This document shows positions 7,952 to 17,715 of a stretch of 64,000 bases of DNA, in pieces (the stretch's first letter is position 1; every line of letters starts with the position of its first letter). The notes beneath the pieces are model-generated. The model was not told the DNA's origin and did not search any database. It saw nothing but the letters and a program-made list of their open reading frames with translations. Origin of the DNA: Trichomonas vaginalis G3 (taxonomy: Eukaryota > Parabasalia > Trichomonadida > Trichomonadidae); NCBI RefSeq assembly GCF_026262505.1, contig NC_067205.1:22229585-22293584 (forward strand), in the 5' to 3' direction. The translations under genes and the position numbers were made by a program.

Positions 7952-8102
7952 TTAGTTTGGTTTGTTTTCAACTGGTTGTTTAGGTTTTTTAAGTCGGTCT
8001 AAAACTTCCTGAGGTATAGGAAGAACTTGACAAACACGTTGTGTAACTGCTGGAAGCCGACAAATCTCTTGAACCCATTTGTCTCAATGCTGTATTGTTC
8101 AT
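7952..8102 (-). pseudogene. Small degraded gene (broken)
   Basis: A short coding-like stretch begins at an ATG preceded by ACTGAGATGAA-type sequence. The same TTTTTTACTGAGATGAAATGA sits just 5' of the neighbouring gene near 7930. About one break. The function is unknown. Confidence 0.35.
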
Positions 8103-8122
8103 TTCATCTCAGTAAAAAAACT

Positions 8123-8523
8123 TTACATTCCCCACGTTTGAGGCGGTTGAGGTTGGTTATTGTTTACCCATTGTTGTGCATGGTTATATCCTCTGTTAAA
8201 GAATCTTTCACCTTGGTCCATATAGTGCCCTGCTTGGTTATAGTAGTCATTTGCTTTGTTATAGTAGTTTCCTGCTTCTCTTCCTACATTGTCCATCCAT
8301 CCTTGAACTTTTCCTCTTGTTTCAGGATTTGGAATAAGATTTGCTGCATCTCGTGCTACATCCCAACCTTTCTGTACAGTTTGTATAATAGGTTGTGCTT
8401 TCTCTTTAAGTATACCTAATGTACTCAAAATCTTCCTTCCAATTCCAAATGCACCTCTGGCTATTGTTCCCACTGCGGGCAAAATCTGGATGCAACTCCT
8501 GCTAATGCGCCAAATAAACCCAT
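8123..8523 (-). pseudogene. Small amphipathic structural protein (pVI-like?), broken once
   Basis: The start MGLFGAL is an MG-x-FG sequence like that of the gene at 11761-12003, and could be an N-myristoylation and membrane-active helix. The C-terminal half is Asn/Tyr/Gln-rich (NYYNKANDYYNQAGHY). Small proteins of this type next to capsid genes in Polintons have been compared with adenovirus pVI; here that is only inferred. The gene starts 15 bp from the divergent integrase start at 8539. About one break. Confidence 0.5.
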
Positions 8524-8538
8524 TTCTTATGGGTAAAA
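8524..8538. promoter_or_regulatory. 15-bp divergent start region
   Basis: Only 15 bp (TTCTTATGGGTAAAA) separates the ATGs of the minus-strand MG-protein gene and the plus-strand integrase gene. If both are transcribed from here, the two promoters must overlap or lie inside the opposite gene. Confidence 0.45.
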
Positions 8539-9496
8539 ATGACGAATCCAAACAAGGACCCGTATGTTTCAAAGCAACAAAGAAAGCACTCATGGTAAAA
8601 ATCTTTAGTTCAACACCAAATGCTTGGTTTATGGATATCTTGGAAACATTCCGAGAGTTAGAACAGATGGACCTCCATACTGGCTAATATTTGTCGGTCA
8701 AAACACAAGATACTGTGAAGCCATACCATTACAGTCCAAAAATATTTTAGATGTGAAAACTGCTTTGACAATATTCGTTGACAAATACCATCCAACAAAA
8801 CTGACATCTGACTGTGAACGTTCTTTCAAATCAGACGATATTAAAAACTATCTGCGTTCAAAAAATGTAAACCAATATTTCATTGTCGACCAAAACCATT
8901 CTGCTCTTGGTGTCATTGACAGTTGTATAAAAATCTTAAGAGACTTAAATCAACCACAAGGTGGTGAAGTAAATGAAATGTCATATGACGACAAATATAG
9001 ACACTTCTCCATGGCAAAGATGAGACAAGTTTTAAATATTTACAATACCCGTAAACAAAAAGGTTTGGGAAACCACTCCCCCGAAGAAATGAAAAACAAC
9101 CCCGACTTAGAGAAAGACTATATATTTAATAGTTTAGTCAAAAGAGACAAACAAGAAAGAATGCCAGGCTTCAAACTTAAGAAAGGTGACAAAGTAAAAA
9201 TAGAAATACCTAAACGCGACCCATATGAAAATACTATTGACTATGACAACAATGGGAACTCGACAGGTACTCACATTCGTGTTCGTAAAAATAGAAGAAA
9301 GTATACAAGAGAATATTATGAAGTTTTAGGCAAACATGGCAAAATGTACACACTGCAAGCAGAAGATAAAACTACTATTGTCAGACCTCGTTTCAAACTT
9401 GTCAAAGTTCAAGGTGGTATACTTTCAAAGACAGTTCCTAACAAATATAAGACAACTCCTGACGAATATGCTAAAGAAGTTGAAAATGACGACTAA
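8539..9496 (+). pseudogene. Maverick integrase, rve-type (broken)
   Basis: The catalytic core is visible: a strand with YWLIFVGQNTRYCEAIPL, TSDCE, then DQNHSALGVIDSCIKIL and the C-terminal Arg/Lys-rich region followed by a chromo/Tudor-like segment (YEVLGKHGKMYTLQAE). This is the retrovirus-like integrase of Mavericks, which inserts the element into host DNA. The 5' part is degraded, with about two breaks. The stop codon overlaps that of the convergent fiber-like gene by 4 bp (9493-9496). The element B relative is at 54036-55132. Confidence 0.8.
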
Positions 9497-10891
9497 GCGT
9501 TTCTATACCATGCGTAAACTGTCATGTAAGGTGGCATGTAGTCTTTACTTTGTCCCGTTGTTTGTGTATACCCTGAAACGCGATGTGTATGGTTTCCTTC
9601 TCCCTGTGTGCTACCCCAGAAACAATTTATAGCAAACTGAACGTTGTCTTTAACATCATATCCTTTACCTTTTTTCATTGCTGACCAATCCCAAAATCTA
9701 TGCTTATGCCAACCTGCTTGAGATGTACTTAAATCTATGTAGTGACTGTGCGCAGGTAGGTTTTCACCTGAAATCGTTTTACTTCCACCTGTTTCCTTTG
9801 AAGAGTTTGCACAATACAAAAACCTGTCGACTATTTGAGTCCAAGTTCCAAAACCAAGTACTACTTCTGGTTTGGTAGAGTTCATTGACGTGTAAATAGA
9901 AACCTATAGGATATACTGTTTGAAGTATTTCTGTCTTTAACGTTTGAAGCTCTGTTTTGTCAGCTTTTTTATCATATAAATCTTGAGCAGTGAATTTAAC
10001 ATTGTTTTCATCCTCCATGACATAGACATTTCTACATCTAGTGTATTTCATCGTTGTTATGTCATCCTCCGATGTTAAACCTTGTGGAAAGTTAGGAGGT
10101 TTCCAATTTAATACATCCCCACCAGTTTTCTTCAACCGTTCCTTCAATATTTCTATACCAACAGTTGCGAAGAAATCGTGTGTATGGTTCTTATCTGCCT
10201 TCTTTTCAAGGCTAACGTTTAAGTCTGTTATTTCAGAAGATGTATGTGTATGTCCAACGTCACTTTTCCTGTTTAAGGTTTCTTGTAAGTTTGTAATATT
10301 TGCAATGGTATGTGTATGTCCAACGTCACTTTTCCTGTTTAAGGTTTCTTGTAAGTTTGTAATATTTGCAATGGTATGTGTATGTCCAACGTCACTTTTC
10401 CTGTTTAAGGTTTCTTGTAAGTTTGTAATATTTGCAATGGTATGTGTATGAGTCTTTTTAGAATATTCTTTGTCAGCTCTTGTCACTTCACTTGACATTT
10501 TATTGTCAACATATGTTTTGTCCGCTAGTTCAGGATGAGTATGTTCTTTCGTTGCATATGTTGCATCTGCTCTGTCATGTTCTTCTTGAACTTTTTCAAT
10601 GACATACTCTTTGTCAGCTTTGTTGTCAACATCTGCTTTCAAAAGAAGTTCTTTTATAGGCTTCTCGTTTAAAGTTCCTTTTGTTGGATTTACACAAACA
10701 GTATGGTTCTTACTGTCTTGAAACAGAAACTCGTCTGTCAATGGGTTTATCGTCAGTTTTAAGTTTCCTTCTTTCAATGACTCAGATATCTTAGAATAGT
10801 TTGAAAAGTTTGTTGTGTTCTTATTTAGAGCTTGCAAAATGAGTTGTCGGTTATGTTGTATTTCTCTCATAGACGCTGTTTCTTTCGACAT
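9493..10891 (-). pseudogene. Fiber-like protein with phage tail-collar-type C-terminus (broken)
   Basis: The N-terminal half consists of helical repeats ending in HTH, such as KADKxHTH and RKSDVGHTH, including three 22-residue copies encoded by identical 66-bp repeats. A module with NFPQGLTSEDDITT and NVYVMEDENNVKFTAQDLYD follows. The C-terminal domain has VLGFGTWTQI, FLYC, a HSH/HKH histidine set and YMPPYMTVYAWYR. This is the pattern of phage tail-collar and short-tail-fiber ends, which form trimers with metal-binding His. It is homologous to the 1026-residue protein of element B. A role in cell attachment is inferred. About one break. Confidence 0.7.
10243..10440. repeat. Three 66-bp tandem repeats in the fiber-like gene
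   Basis: Three copies with a 66-bp period (TGTCCAACGT begins at 10251, 10317 and 10383) read identically. Each encodes the 22-residue TIANITNLQ...VGHTH unit. The identity indicates recent expansion of the fiber shaft. Confidence 0.95.
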
Positions 10892-10909
10892 TTTTATTCT
10901 AGATAAAAT
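10892..10909. promoter_or_regulatory. 18-bp divergent promoter region
   Basis: TTTTATTCTAGATAAAAT separates two divergent ATGs (10891 minus, 10910 plus). It is nearly palindromic around CTAG, so each strand shows a TTTTATC/TTTTATTC motif of class II. Confidence 0.5.
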
Positions 10910-11756
10910 ATGCTTTCAATAGAAAAAGAAAATTCTAGAGTTGCTACAACTAAACCATTAGATGAACTTTTTACGAATGTCGGTCAAAAGTTTGAGACAG
11001 AGACCGTAAAGCATGAAGGCTATCGTTTTGACTACCCGTTAAGATGGCTAAGAGACCCATCCGTCACAAAAGCTATTGGCTTTCGTAGAATGAAATTCAT
11101 TTCAGAAGCCATACATGGTTTCCCATTTACGGTCGCTTTTGAAATTCGATACTATAACAAAGAGAAACGTACGTATGAGAAATTTGAACAGGGAAAACTT
11201 TTACAAGTGAATTTGCTTGTAAACTTAGAAACAACTCTTCAAGCTTTTCAAGAAAAAATAAACGATATCTATCTCGAATATGCAAAACAGTACAACATTG
11301 ACGAAGGAGAGTACCATCTCGATATTATATATGACAGGAAAAATGCAACTGTTAAAATCAATAGAATAGAAGACCTTGGAGAAGACGTTTATATTTCTAC
11401 AAAATATAACAACTTGGCATGGTATAGGTTTCTGAGGATGTTAAATCAGCCTGCAGAATATCCAGTACACCCGGACTTTTATGAAGTCGAAAACCCTAAT
11501 GGAACATATGAAAATGTTTTCGACTCAGATGCTATTATAGTTCATGCTTCATTTTCTGGTGCACAAAACTTTTTTATGCTTGGCAAATGACTTTTACGAA
11601 AAACCTACAAAGTTATACGAACCACCAAGTGGAAGTATTTCAGACTTTCAAGTATGGTTTACTACAGATGGAAGAAAAAGAATAATTCCATTATACCATG
11701 CGTTTTACTTAGAACTTAGTTTCATATACAACTACTATCGAACGATAAAAATATAA
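10910..11756 (+). pseudogene. Minor capsid (penton-like) family protein, second copy (broken)
   Basis: It is clearly homologous to 5792-6652 in the same element: the N-terminus (TKPLDELFTNVG, YRFDYPLRWLRDPS, KAIGFRRMKF) and the C-terminal FYEVEN, YEPPSGSISDFQVWFTT and LYHAFYLELSFIYNY. Two diverged copies in one element suggest distinct structural positions, for example different vertex or cement proteins. About one break. It starts 18 bp from the divergent fiber-like gene. Its stop is 4 bp from the stop of the next, convergent gene. Confidence 0.55.
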
Positions 11757-11760
11757 TTTT

Positions 11761-12003
11761 TTAATACGGTTGAGGTGTTGGATTTGGTTGCCAACTAGAC
11801 TGTGGTGCAGGTTCAGGCTGTTGTATAACAGGAGCTTGTTCTTCTGGTTCAGGGTCTTTAGGTATAATACCAACGAACTGACCTACTCTTTTGCCAATAT
11901 TTTTGACTCCGTTCCAAATTCCTCTTCCGACGGTTTTTATTCCATTCCATATACCTCTTCCAACATTTCGAAAGAAGTTTCCTATTCTTCCAAAGAAACC
12001 CAT
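11761..12003 (-). CDS. Small amphipathic MG-start protein, 80 aa
   Basis: Residues 1-45 form repeated amphipathic units (GRIGNFF, GRGIWNGIKTV, GRGIWNGVKNI) with Trp and basic residues, followed by a Pro/Gln tail. The MGFFG start could be myristoylated. Such a helix plus a flexible tail fits a membrane-active minor virion protein of the pVI or pX kind, but that is an inference. It resembles the N-terminus of the gene at 8123-8523. The start follows TTTTTACATATAGTAAA. Confidence 0.55.
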   Translation of the reverse strand: MGFFGRIGNFFRNVGRGIWNGIKTVGRGIWNGVKNIGKRVGQFVGIIPKDPEPEEQAPVIQQPEPAPQSSWQPNPTPQPY

Positions 12004-12021
12004 TTTACTATATGTAAAAAT

Positions 12022-12382
12022 CTAATGTCCACCTAGTCTCTTACGTTTCCTTCTGAGTTCCATAGCATTCTTTAACTGGAGCTCATACATTCTATTTCTC
12101 CTCTGGTAGAAAACATACTCTGGGTCAACTCCTGTGTTCGCGTCATCTGCATAGAGTTGTTTATATCCCACTTCGGGGTTTGTATAAAACTCTTTCCATC
12201 TCATATTTGCATACCATGGTGGTAAGCCTAACGCAGCGTCATTTGACATGGCAGTTTGCATTTGTACATCTGTTGGCACTTGACCATAGTTTGCCATTGC
12301 AGTTTGTATTCTAACTTCATTTGGAATAATTCCTGGGTGGTTGTCCAGGTTGCTGTGCATTCGCTAAGTTCTGTGCGTCCAT
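12022..12382 (-). pseudogene. Unrecognised structural-region gene (probably broken)
   Basis: The start MDAQNLANAQQ follows TTTTTATCTAATATTA, a clear class II upstream motif. Most of the coding-like sequence, with LPPWYANMRWKEFYTNPEVGYKQLY and a basic end (ELRRKRKRLGGH), lies in a 112-codon frame. The basic C-terminus could bind DNA or be a nuclear signal. The family is not recognised. About one break. Confidence 0.4.
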
Positions 12383-12535
12383 TAATATTAGATAAAAATA
12401 TCTCTTACGAGTACATATACTGAAATTTGCAGGCATTGGTTCATCTTCATATTCTCTGTACTTTTCTGCCACGTCAAATAAATAAATGACACAATGGAAA
12501 AAACCTAAAACAAGTAGTCCTATTTCAAACCACAT
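12317..12535 (-). CDS. Small single-pass membrane protein, up to 72 aa
   Basis: The N-terminus is one hydrophobic segment (MWFEIGLLVLGFFHCVIYLF) followed by an acidic stretch (YREYEDEPMP). The frame then runs through the start of the next gene, so the real C-terminus is uncertain. It lies between the methyltransferase and the structural genes. The function is unknown. Confidence 0.35.
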   Translation of the reverse strand: MWFEIGLLVLGFFHCVIYLFDVAEKYREYEDEPMPANFSICTRKRYFYLILMDAQNLANAQQPGQPPRNYSK

Positions 12536-12559
12536 TTACTTACTAGTAAAATTTTTTTG

Positions 12560-13336
12560 TTATGACACTTTTCTCCAGTTTTATAGGACCTCTCTCATAT
12601 TCTATCTTATCGTATCTAAAACTCATAGTCATGTGTCCTCTAACCATCTCATGACACTTTCCAAACCACTTTTATCGGATGTAAAGTAAAAGCATGGATG
12701 GTTATGTAAAACGTCTAAAGTTTCTAAAGAGTCTCTCAAAGTCCAGTCTACTTGTATTGAAAATCCCATGTGTTATAGAACGGCGGGTCCACTATAAAGA
12801 AAACATTTTCCTTGTCTTTATATTTTCATACAACTCTGTCCAATGACATCTCACAAACTCTATACCCTCAATATATTTTTCTATGTCCTCTTTGAAAACC
12901 TTTGTATAGTTAAGATATAAAACTTTTGACATAAGTGTTTCAATGTCATGAACTCTTATAGAACCACTATATAATAGTCTAGAAGATATACTATCCCAGT
13001 CAATATACTCTGCCTTTTCAAAACCTCTCTGACAGTATTTTTCTTATCTAATGGTATACGTTCCATCTTACCTATAGGTATCTTTTCTTTTAACTCTTTC
13101 AATATTTTGTTTGTGTCTGGTATATGTTTGAGACGGTCCATATAGTTGTCGAAGTCATTGCATATAATCTTTGAGTCAGGAAATATTGTATGGCACAAAT
13201 GAGATATATAGAAACTTCCACCGAACAAGTCTACAAATGTTAGACCATTCGGTAGTTTCTTAAGTTCTCTCAATAGAATATCTTTACATCTACTCTTATT
13301 TCCAAAGAAGGGTAACGGTGGTTTTGTAAAATTCAT
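12560..13336 (-). pseudogene. D12-class (Dam-like) adenine-N6 DNA methyltransferase (broken)
   Basis: The N-terminal KPPLPFFGNKSR and the following GLTFVDLFGGSFYISHL match the SAM-binding motifs (PFxGxK, DxFxGxG) of the D12/Dam family. A downstream stretch has DPPFYNTWDF, the catalytic DPPY-type motif IV. Enzymes of this class methylate adenine in DNA. Adenine methylation is reported in Trichomonas vaginalis, so element-borne enzymes are of interest as its source. About three or more breaks. The 3' border is approximate. The gene begins just before the repeat field at the right edge of element A. Confidence 0.7.
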
Positions 13337-13402
13337 TTTATATATACAATAAAAATGTTTTTTCTTCGTAAATGAGTGTAAATGACCCAAAAATATATTT
13401 TA

Positions 13403-13448
13403 GGGTAGAAGGGTATATCTACCCCGTTTTCTACCCTCTTTTCTACCC
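13403..13448 (-). repeat. GGGTAG word array A5
   Basis: Words are at 13403 and 13411; inverted word ends are at 13424, 13436 and 13448. Unlike A2 to A4 it lies 5' of a gene (the methyltransferase start at 13336), at the border of the repeat field. Confidence 0.85.
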
Positions 13449-13748
13449 TCTTGAATTTTCATGAATTTCTTCGTAAAGACTTTGTCAAGACTTCTTCGTA
13501 AAGACTTTGTTAAGACTTCTTCGTAAAGACTTTGTTGAGACTTCTTCGTAAAGACTTTGTTGAGACTTCTTCGTAAAGACTTTGTTAAGACTTCTTCGTA
13601 AAGACTTTGTTGAGACTTCTTCGTAAAGACTTTGAGAGATTTCTTCGTAAAGACTTTGTCAAGACTTCATCGTAAAGACTTTGTTGAGATTTCTTCGTAA
13701 ATGACCCTAGTAGTATATTTTTGGTGTAAATTTCATGAAAATTCAAGA

Positions 13749-13794
13749 GGGTAGAAAAGAGGGTAGAAAACGGGGTAGATATACCCTTCTACCC
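13749..13794 (+). repeat. GGGTAG word array A6
   Basis: Words are at 13749, 13761 and 13773; inverted word ends are at 13786 and 13794. It is embedded in the 25-bp repeat field. Confidence 0.85.
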
Positions 13795-14013
13795 TAAAAT
13801 ATATTTTTGGGTCATTTACACTCATGAACTTTCTTGTCTATGTTTTGTTAAGACTTCTTCGTAAAGACTTTGTTGAGACTTCTTCGTAAAGACTTTGTTG
13901 AGATTTCTTCGTAAAGACTTTGTCAAGACTTCATCGTAAAGACTTTGTTGAGATTTCTTCGTAAATGACCCTAGTAGTATATTTTTTGGTGTAAATTTCA
14001 TGAAAATTCAAGA

Positions 14014-14059
14014 GGGTAGAAAAGAGGGTAGAAAACGGGGTAGATATACCCTTCTACCC
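14014..14059 (+). repeat. GGGTAG word array A7
   Basis: Words are at 14014, 14026 and 14038; inverted word ends are at 14051 and 14059. It is a 265-bp-shifted duplicate of A6 with its surroundings. Confidence 0.85.
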
Positions 14060-14441
14060 TAAAATATATTTTTGGTCATTTACACTCATGAACTTTCTTG
14101 TCTATGTTTTGTTAAGACTTCTTCGTAAAGACTTTGTTGAGACTTCTTCGTAAAGACTTTGTTGAGATTTCTTCGTAAAGACTTTGTTGAGATTTCTTCA
14201 TAAAGACTTTGTCAAGACTTCATCGTAAATATTTTGTCAAGACTTCTTCGTAAAGACTTTGTCAAGACTTCTTCGTAAAGACTTTGTCAAGACTTCTTCG
14301 TAAAGACTTTGTTGAGATTTCTTCGTAAATGTTTTGTCAAGACTTCTTCGTAAATGTTTTGTCAAGACTTCTTCGTAAAGACTTTGTTGAGATTTCTTCG
14401 TAAATGTTTTGTCAAGACTTCATTATACTCATTCATCCTCA

Positions 14442-14477
14442 GGGCTAGAAGGCACGAAGTGCCTGGAAGCCCCACTA

Positions 14478-14516
<39 letters not shown>
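14442..14516. other. Nested hairpin plus 37-T run at the edge of element A
   Basis: GGGCT (14442-14446) pairs with AGCCC (14468-14472) around an inner GGCAC-GAA-GTGCC stem. A pure T run fills 14480-14516, followed by a short AT palindrome. No terminal inverted repeat is visible. This is either the real border or a collapsed assembly junction. Confidence 0.6.
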
Positions 14517-14522
<6 letters not shown>

Positions 14523-15821
14523 TAATATGTATTATTATAAAAAAGAAAAAATAAAGCACGTTAAAATTTTTCTTTCTTGATTTTTTATAAAATCTACTTA
14601 GAATTATGCAAAATATGACTAAATAATTATAAATTTCAAGTTAAATTTTAATTTTGATAAATAATTTAAATTTCAAAATATCAAGTTCAGTTCAACTATG
14701 TATGTAGTAATTCCTCAATAAAGTGCCAAAACCCTATTAAAATATATGAACATTTTCAACATTTTAATGTTTTTATTTAAAAATTTGATGGAATATGAGC
14801 TTCAAACAATTATTATGTAAATAAAAATAATTAAATATATGTATTTATTCGTATTACAACCGTAGTAAGTCGATTCTTCCTTTCTTCTACTGAGGTTTGA
14901 ATTTGATTTCGAATTGTAAAGAGATTCAAAGGGAAAATACTAGCGGATAAAAACTACCTCCATGAAAGGGTCAGAATGGAGTCAAGTTGTATTTTTTGAT
15001 ATTTTTTGCTTTTCGAGCCTAAATAGGTAGCCAAGATAATGCCTAAAAATAAGGTTCTAAATTCTGAAGTTTACATGATCCTCTCGTGTGCACCCTTAAA
15101 CATAATATATGTTATGCCAGAAATGAAGTTCCGAAAGTTTTTCAGGACAATCATTGAATAATCGATCTTATTTTGTCTGATCAACCACCAAATATAAAAT
15201 TCATCGGAATTTTAAGATTTAGGCCAATTTTCCTAACGAAATTAGAATCATGATAAAATATTAAACAAATTTATTAGATTATTTTTTTTATATTGGAATT
15301 TACGGGAGATAGCAAAGAAAGGTTCAAAATATTGCATCATTCATCCATGCATGTCCAGTATGATTCTCAATCACAACAACTATCAAGTCCATAATATCCA
15401 TATTGATCACTATGGCTGTTTCGCCAAAAAAAAGCTAGGTTTTATTTAGACATTTTCTCGTATGTATTTAATACCTTAATGTTAGTGGAATCATGCATGA
15501 TCATTGTAAAATCGGTACCTTAATTGCAGAATATAGCCTATTAAATTAAACAACTTTTTATTTCTTAAATGAATAATGTTTACTGTGGGTGTATTGATTC
15601 GGTATATTTCTTCTATTTTGATTGAATTTGTATATTTTAGAAGTTAATTTCCATTTCATACATGGTTACAAACTACTTAAGTGATAGTTTTAATATTGAA
15701 GAACTGTCCTAAATTATTCCAAGAAGGAAGACGAATTAATCATTAATTTTGTTTAATTTGACAAAATCTTGCTTTACAATGTCAGAAATTTCTTTTAAAA
15801 AATTTACATTTACGTTAATAA
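14517..15821. other. Intergenic host DNA, no gene seen
   Basis: 1.3 kb of AT-rich sequence without a supported frame, RNA gene or repeat. Confidence 0.7.
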
Positions 15822-17186
15822 ATGACTGAAGTTGAATTACCTATTTCGGAACCTGTTGTACCCAAACTTAGCATTCGGTCAGCACGAGCACCTAATCCTT
15901 TTACTATCCGTCCAGAAGAATTAGAATTTGAATCAGCAGCAATCGAATCAGAACGAATTAAAACAGAAAGAAGGAATTATCTTAAATTATCCGTAGTAGA
16001 ACGGAACAAACTTCTTCAACCCAAAGTTCCCTTACGTCAATACAGTCCTAGAATTCAACATTCTTCATCTCCAGTTTCTGCAAGACAATTTAATAAAGAT
16101 ACATACCATAGAAAGCAAAGAATTGATGAGAAGATAGCCGAAAAGCGTGATATATACTTAATTCAATTGATTTTAAATCAAAAAGGAAAAAATCTTGATC
16201 AACTTGTTCAACAAATGGAAAATGAAAAGGAAATGGTAGAAGTAACAGAAAATAAGATCATTGAGGAATCGCATCAGTGCCAAAGAGAGTCTGATCGTAT
16301 AGAACTCGAATTACAAAAAGGAAGGAAACGAGCAGAACAAGCAACTCAAGCCAGAGTTGATATTGAAAAAGTACTTCATAAGAGAGATAATATTAATGGG
16401 GTCATTCAGTCAGAAATATCAAGAAATGAAGATTATTTGATTCAATACCAACAATACTATGAATTCCTTCAACAAGTTAAACCAGATAACATGGAATTAG
16501 AAGATATGTTCAAAGCTCCAGATATCCTTATTAAAATCATTGAAAATGAAGAAAGAGATAATCTTTTCTTGAATCAGCAATTAGATATCCTTGAAGACAT
16601 GGCTAGTAGAGGAAATGATACAGCAGAACACCAATTGGTTGACTTAAAGACCACAATTTCCAATTTGGAGTCAACAATAAATAAAAATATTATTCCTGTT
16701 CTTAAATCTTACGAAGAAGACCCTGCAAACCAAGAACCATCTGAAGAAGAGACAACAACCAGAGAACCAACAGAATTGGAGCTTCTTTCCAGCCGAGTTC
16801 TGAAATTATTTGTTGATTGCTTCAAGAAACGCGCCAGTCTTACTCCTATTGAATGTTTGGAGCGATTAGAAGCCAAACTTGAGGAATTCTACAGAGAATG
16901 TGATCGTGTCAATCCAGATTTCATCCGAGAAAAGCAAAACATCATAGATAACGCCAGAAAAGAAGAAGCAAGGAAACAAATCATCATTGAACGTGAAAGG
17001 ATGCTTCTAGAGAAGAAAGAGCACGCGTTGGCAAGAGCAACAAGGCCAATAAAGAAGAGAACAGGAAGAAAACTAATGGAGAGATATTTCCCGAACGTTG
17101 TAAAGAAGAAATCAGACGAACAGATTCTTTTGCAACAGAAAGAGAAAGAAAGAATCCAGAACCTTCTTTACGGCGAAGAAAATTAA
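15822..17186 (+). CDS. CFAP100/CCDC37-like coiled-coil axonemal protein, 454 aa
   Basis: A DUF4200-type coiled coil spans about residues 103-220: KRDIYLIQLILNQKGKN, KIIEESHQC and EISRNEDYLIQYQQYYEFL. This is the signature of CFAP100 (CCDC37) and CCDC38. In Chlamydomonas the CFAP100 homologue MIA1 forms the MIA complex that regulates inner-arm dynein f. The rest is charged coiled coil with a basic C-terminus (RPIKKRTGRKLMERYF). It is a little shorter than animal CFAP100. The gene is intact, has no intron and starts at the first ATG. A flagellar role suits a flagellated protist. Another DUF4200 family member cannot be excluded. Confidence 0.65.
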   Translation: MTEVELPISEPVVPKLSIRSARAPNPFTIRPEELEFESAAIESERIKTERRNYLKLSVVERNKLLQPKVPLRQYSPRIQHSSSPVSARQFNKDTYHRKQRIDEKIAEKRDIYLIQLILNQKGKNLDQLVQQMENEKEMVEVTENKIIEESHQCQRESDRIELELQKGRKRAEQATQARVDIEKVLHKRDNINGVIQSEISRNEDYLIQYQQYYEFLQQVKPDNMELEDMFKAPDILIKIIENEERDNLFLNQQLDILEDMASRGNDTAEHQLVDLKTTISNLESTINKNIIPVLKSYEEDPANQEPSEEETTTREPTELELLSSRVLKLFVDCFKKRASLTPIECLERLEAKLEEFYRECDRVNPDFIREKQNIIDNARKEEARKQIIIERERMLLEKKEHALARATRPIKKRTGRKLMERYFPNVVKKKSDEQILLQQKEKERIQNLLYGEEN

Positions 17187-17715
17187 ATTTTAAAAGATTT
17201 TTTTGTTTGTTTTTTAAAAATTAATGTTTCTGAATTATTTCCTTCTTTATTTATTTGGTATTTGTTTTATTGAATACTCTTGAATCACTGCATATCTCAT
17301 ATTGCCCATTTCAAGATTTAAAACACTATGCAGAAATGCCCTCACTCTCATATTTGGGTTTGTTTACCCAAAACATATATGAAAAAGTGAGTTCACATTC
17401 GATTATAAGATTCCCCTTTTTTATTGACTTTAAGGACGTACTTACGCCCATATGGCATGACTTTCAGTTTTAGCTTTCAAATTATGCTTCACACCAGTTA
17501 TAAGAAATTTGAATTAAAGTCAGATGTGTATAAGGAACTTTAAATATTTTATTGTTTTCTCCTTTTTTATTGTTACAAAAACCTAAATAATTTGAAGCTT
17601 TTGCTATTTCAATATTGTTCCAGAAAAAGTTTGTTGAACAGCAAAATAATGTGAAGAAATATAACATTTATTTAAATCAATAAACAGTCTTTAATATATT
17701 AAAATTAAACTTGAA
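17187..17715. other. Intergenic region between convergent host genes
   Basis: AT-rich sequence holding the 3' ends of the CFAP100-like gene and the ankyrin gene. I see nothing further in it. Confidence 0.6.

Larger units (their letters stand above)
13460..14432. repeat. 25-bp tandem repeat field at the right end of element A
   Basis: The unit is close to TCTTCGTAAAGACTTTGT plus TGAGACT, in imperfect head-to-tail copies. Two higher-order copies of about 265 bp contain a word array (A6, A7) flanked by GTAAATGACC and CATTTACACTCATG. No open frame of interest. The copies are too regular and lack unique spacers, so this is not a CRISPR array. Confidence 0.95.
1..14479. mobile_element. Maverick/Polinton element A (right-hand part)
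   Basis: The block has a virus-like gene set: packaging ATPase, several KilA-N genes, capsid-like genes, an rve-type integrase, a fiber-like gene and a D12 methyltransferase, packed on both strands with little spacing. This set is characteristic of Maverick/Polinton elements. The left part, with the polymerase and major capsid genes expected in the family, lies outside the window. On the right the element-like sequence stops at a small nested hairpin and a 37-T run; I see no terminal inverted repeat there, so that border is uncertain. Several genes are broken (about eight to ten breaks in all). It is a fossil copy whose age cannot be judged without its ends. Confidence 0.85.

Noticed and set aside
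13460-14432. CRISPR-like array
   Set aside because: The repeats are head to tail without unique spacers, and the genome is eukaryotic.
14354-14554. Open frame with a poly-Phe tail
   Set aside because: It is the repeat field followed by the 37-T run.
17255-17473. 72-codon frame after the CFAP100-like gene
   Set aside because: AT-rich random frame without start context or family signal.
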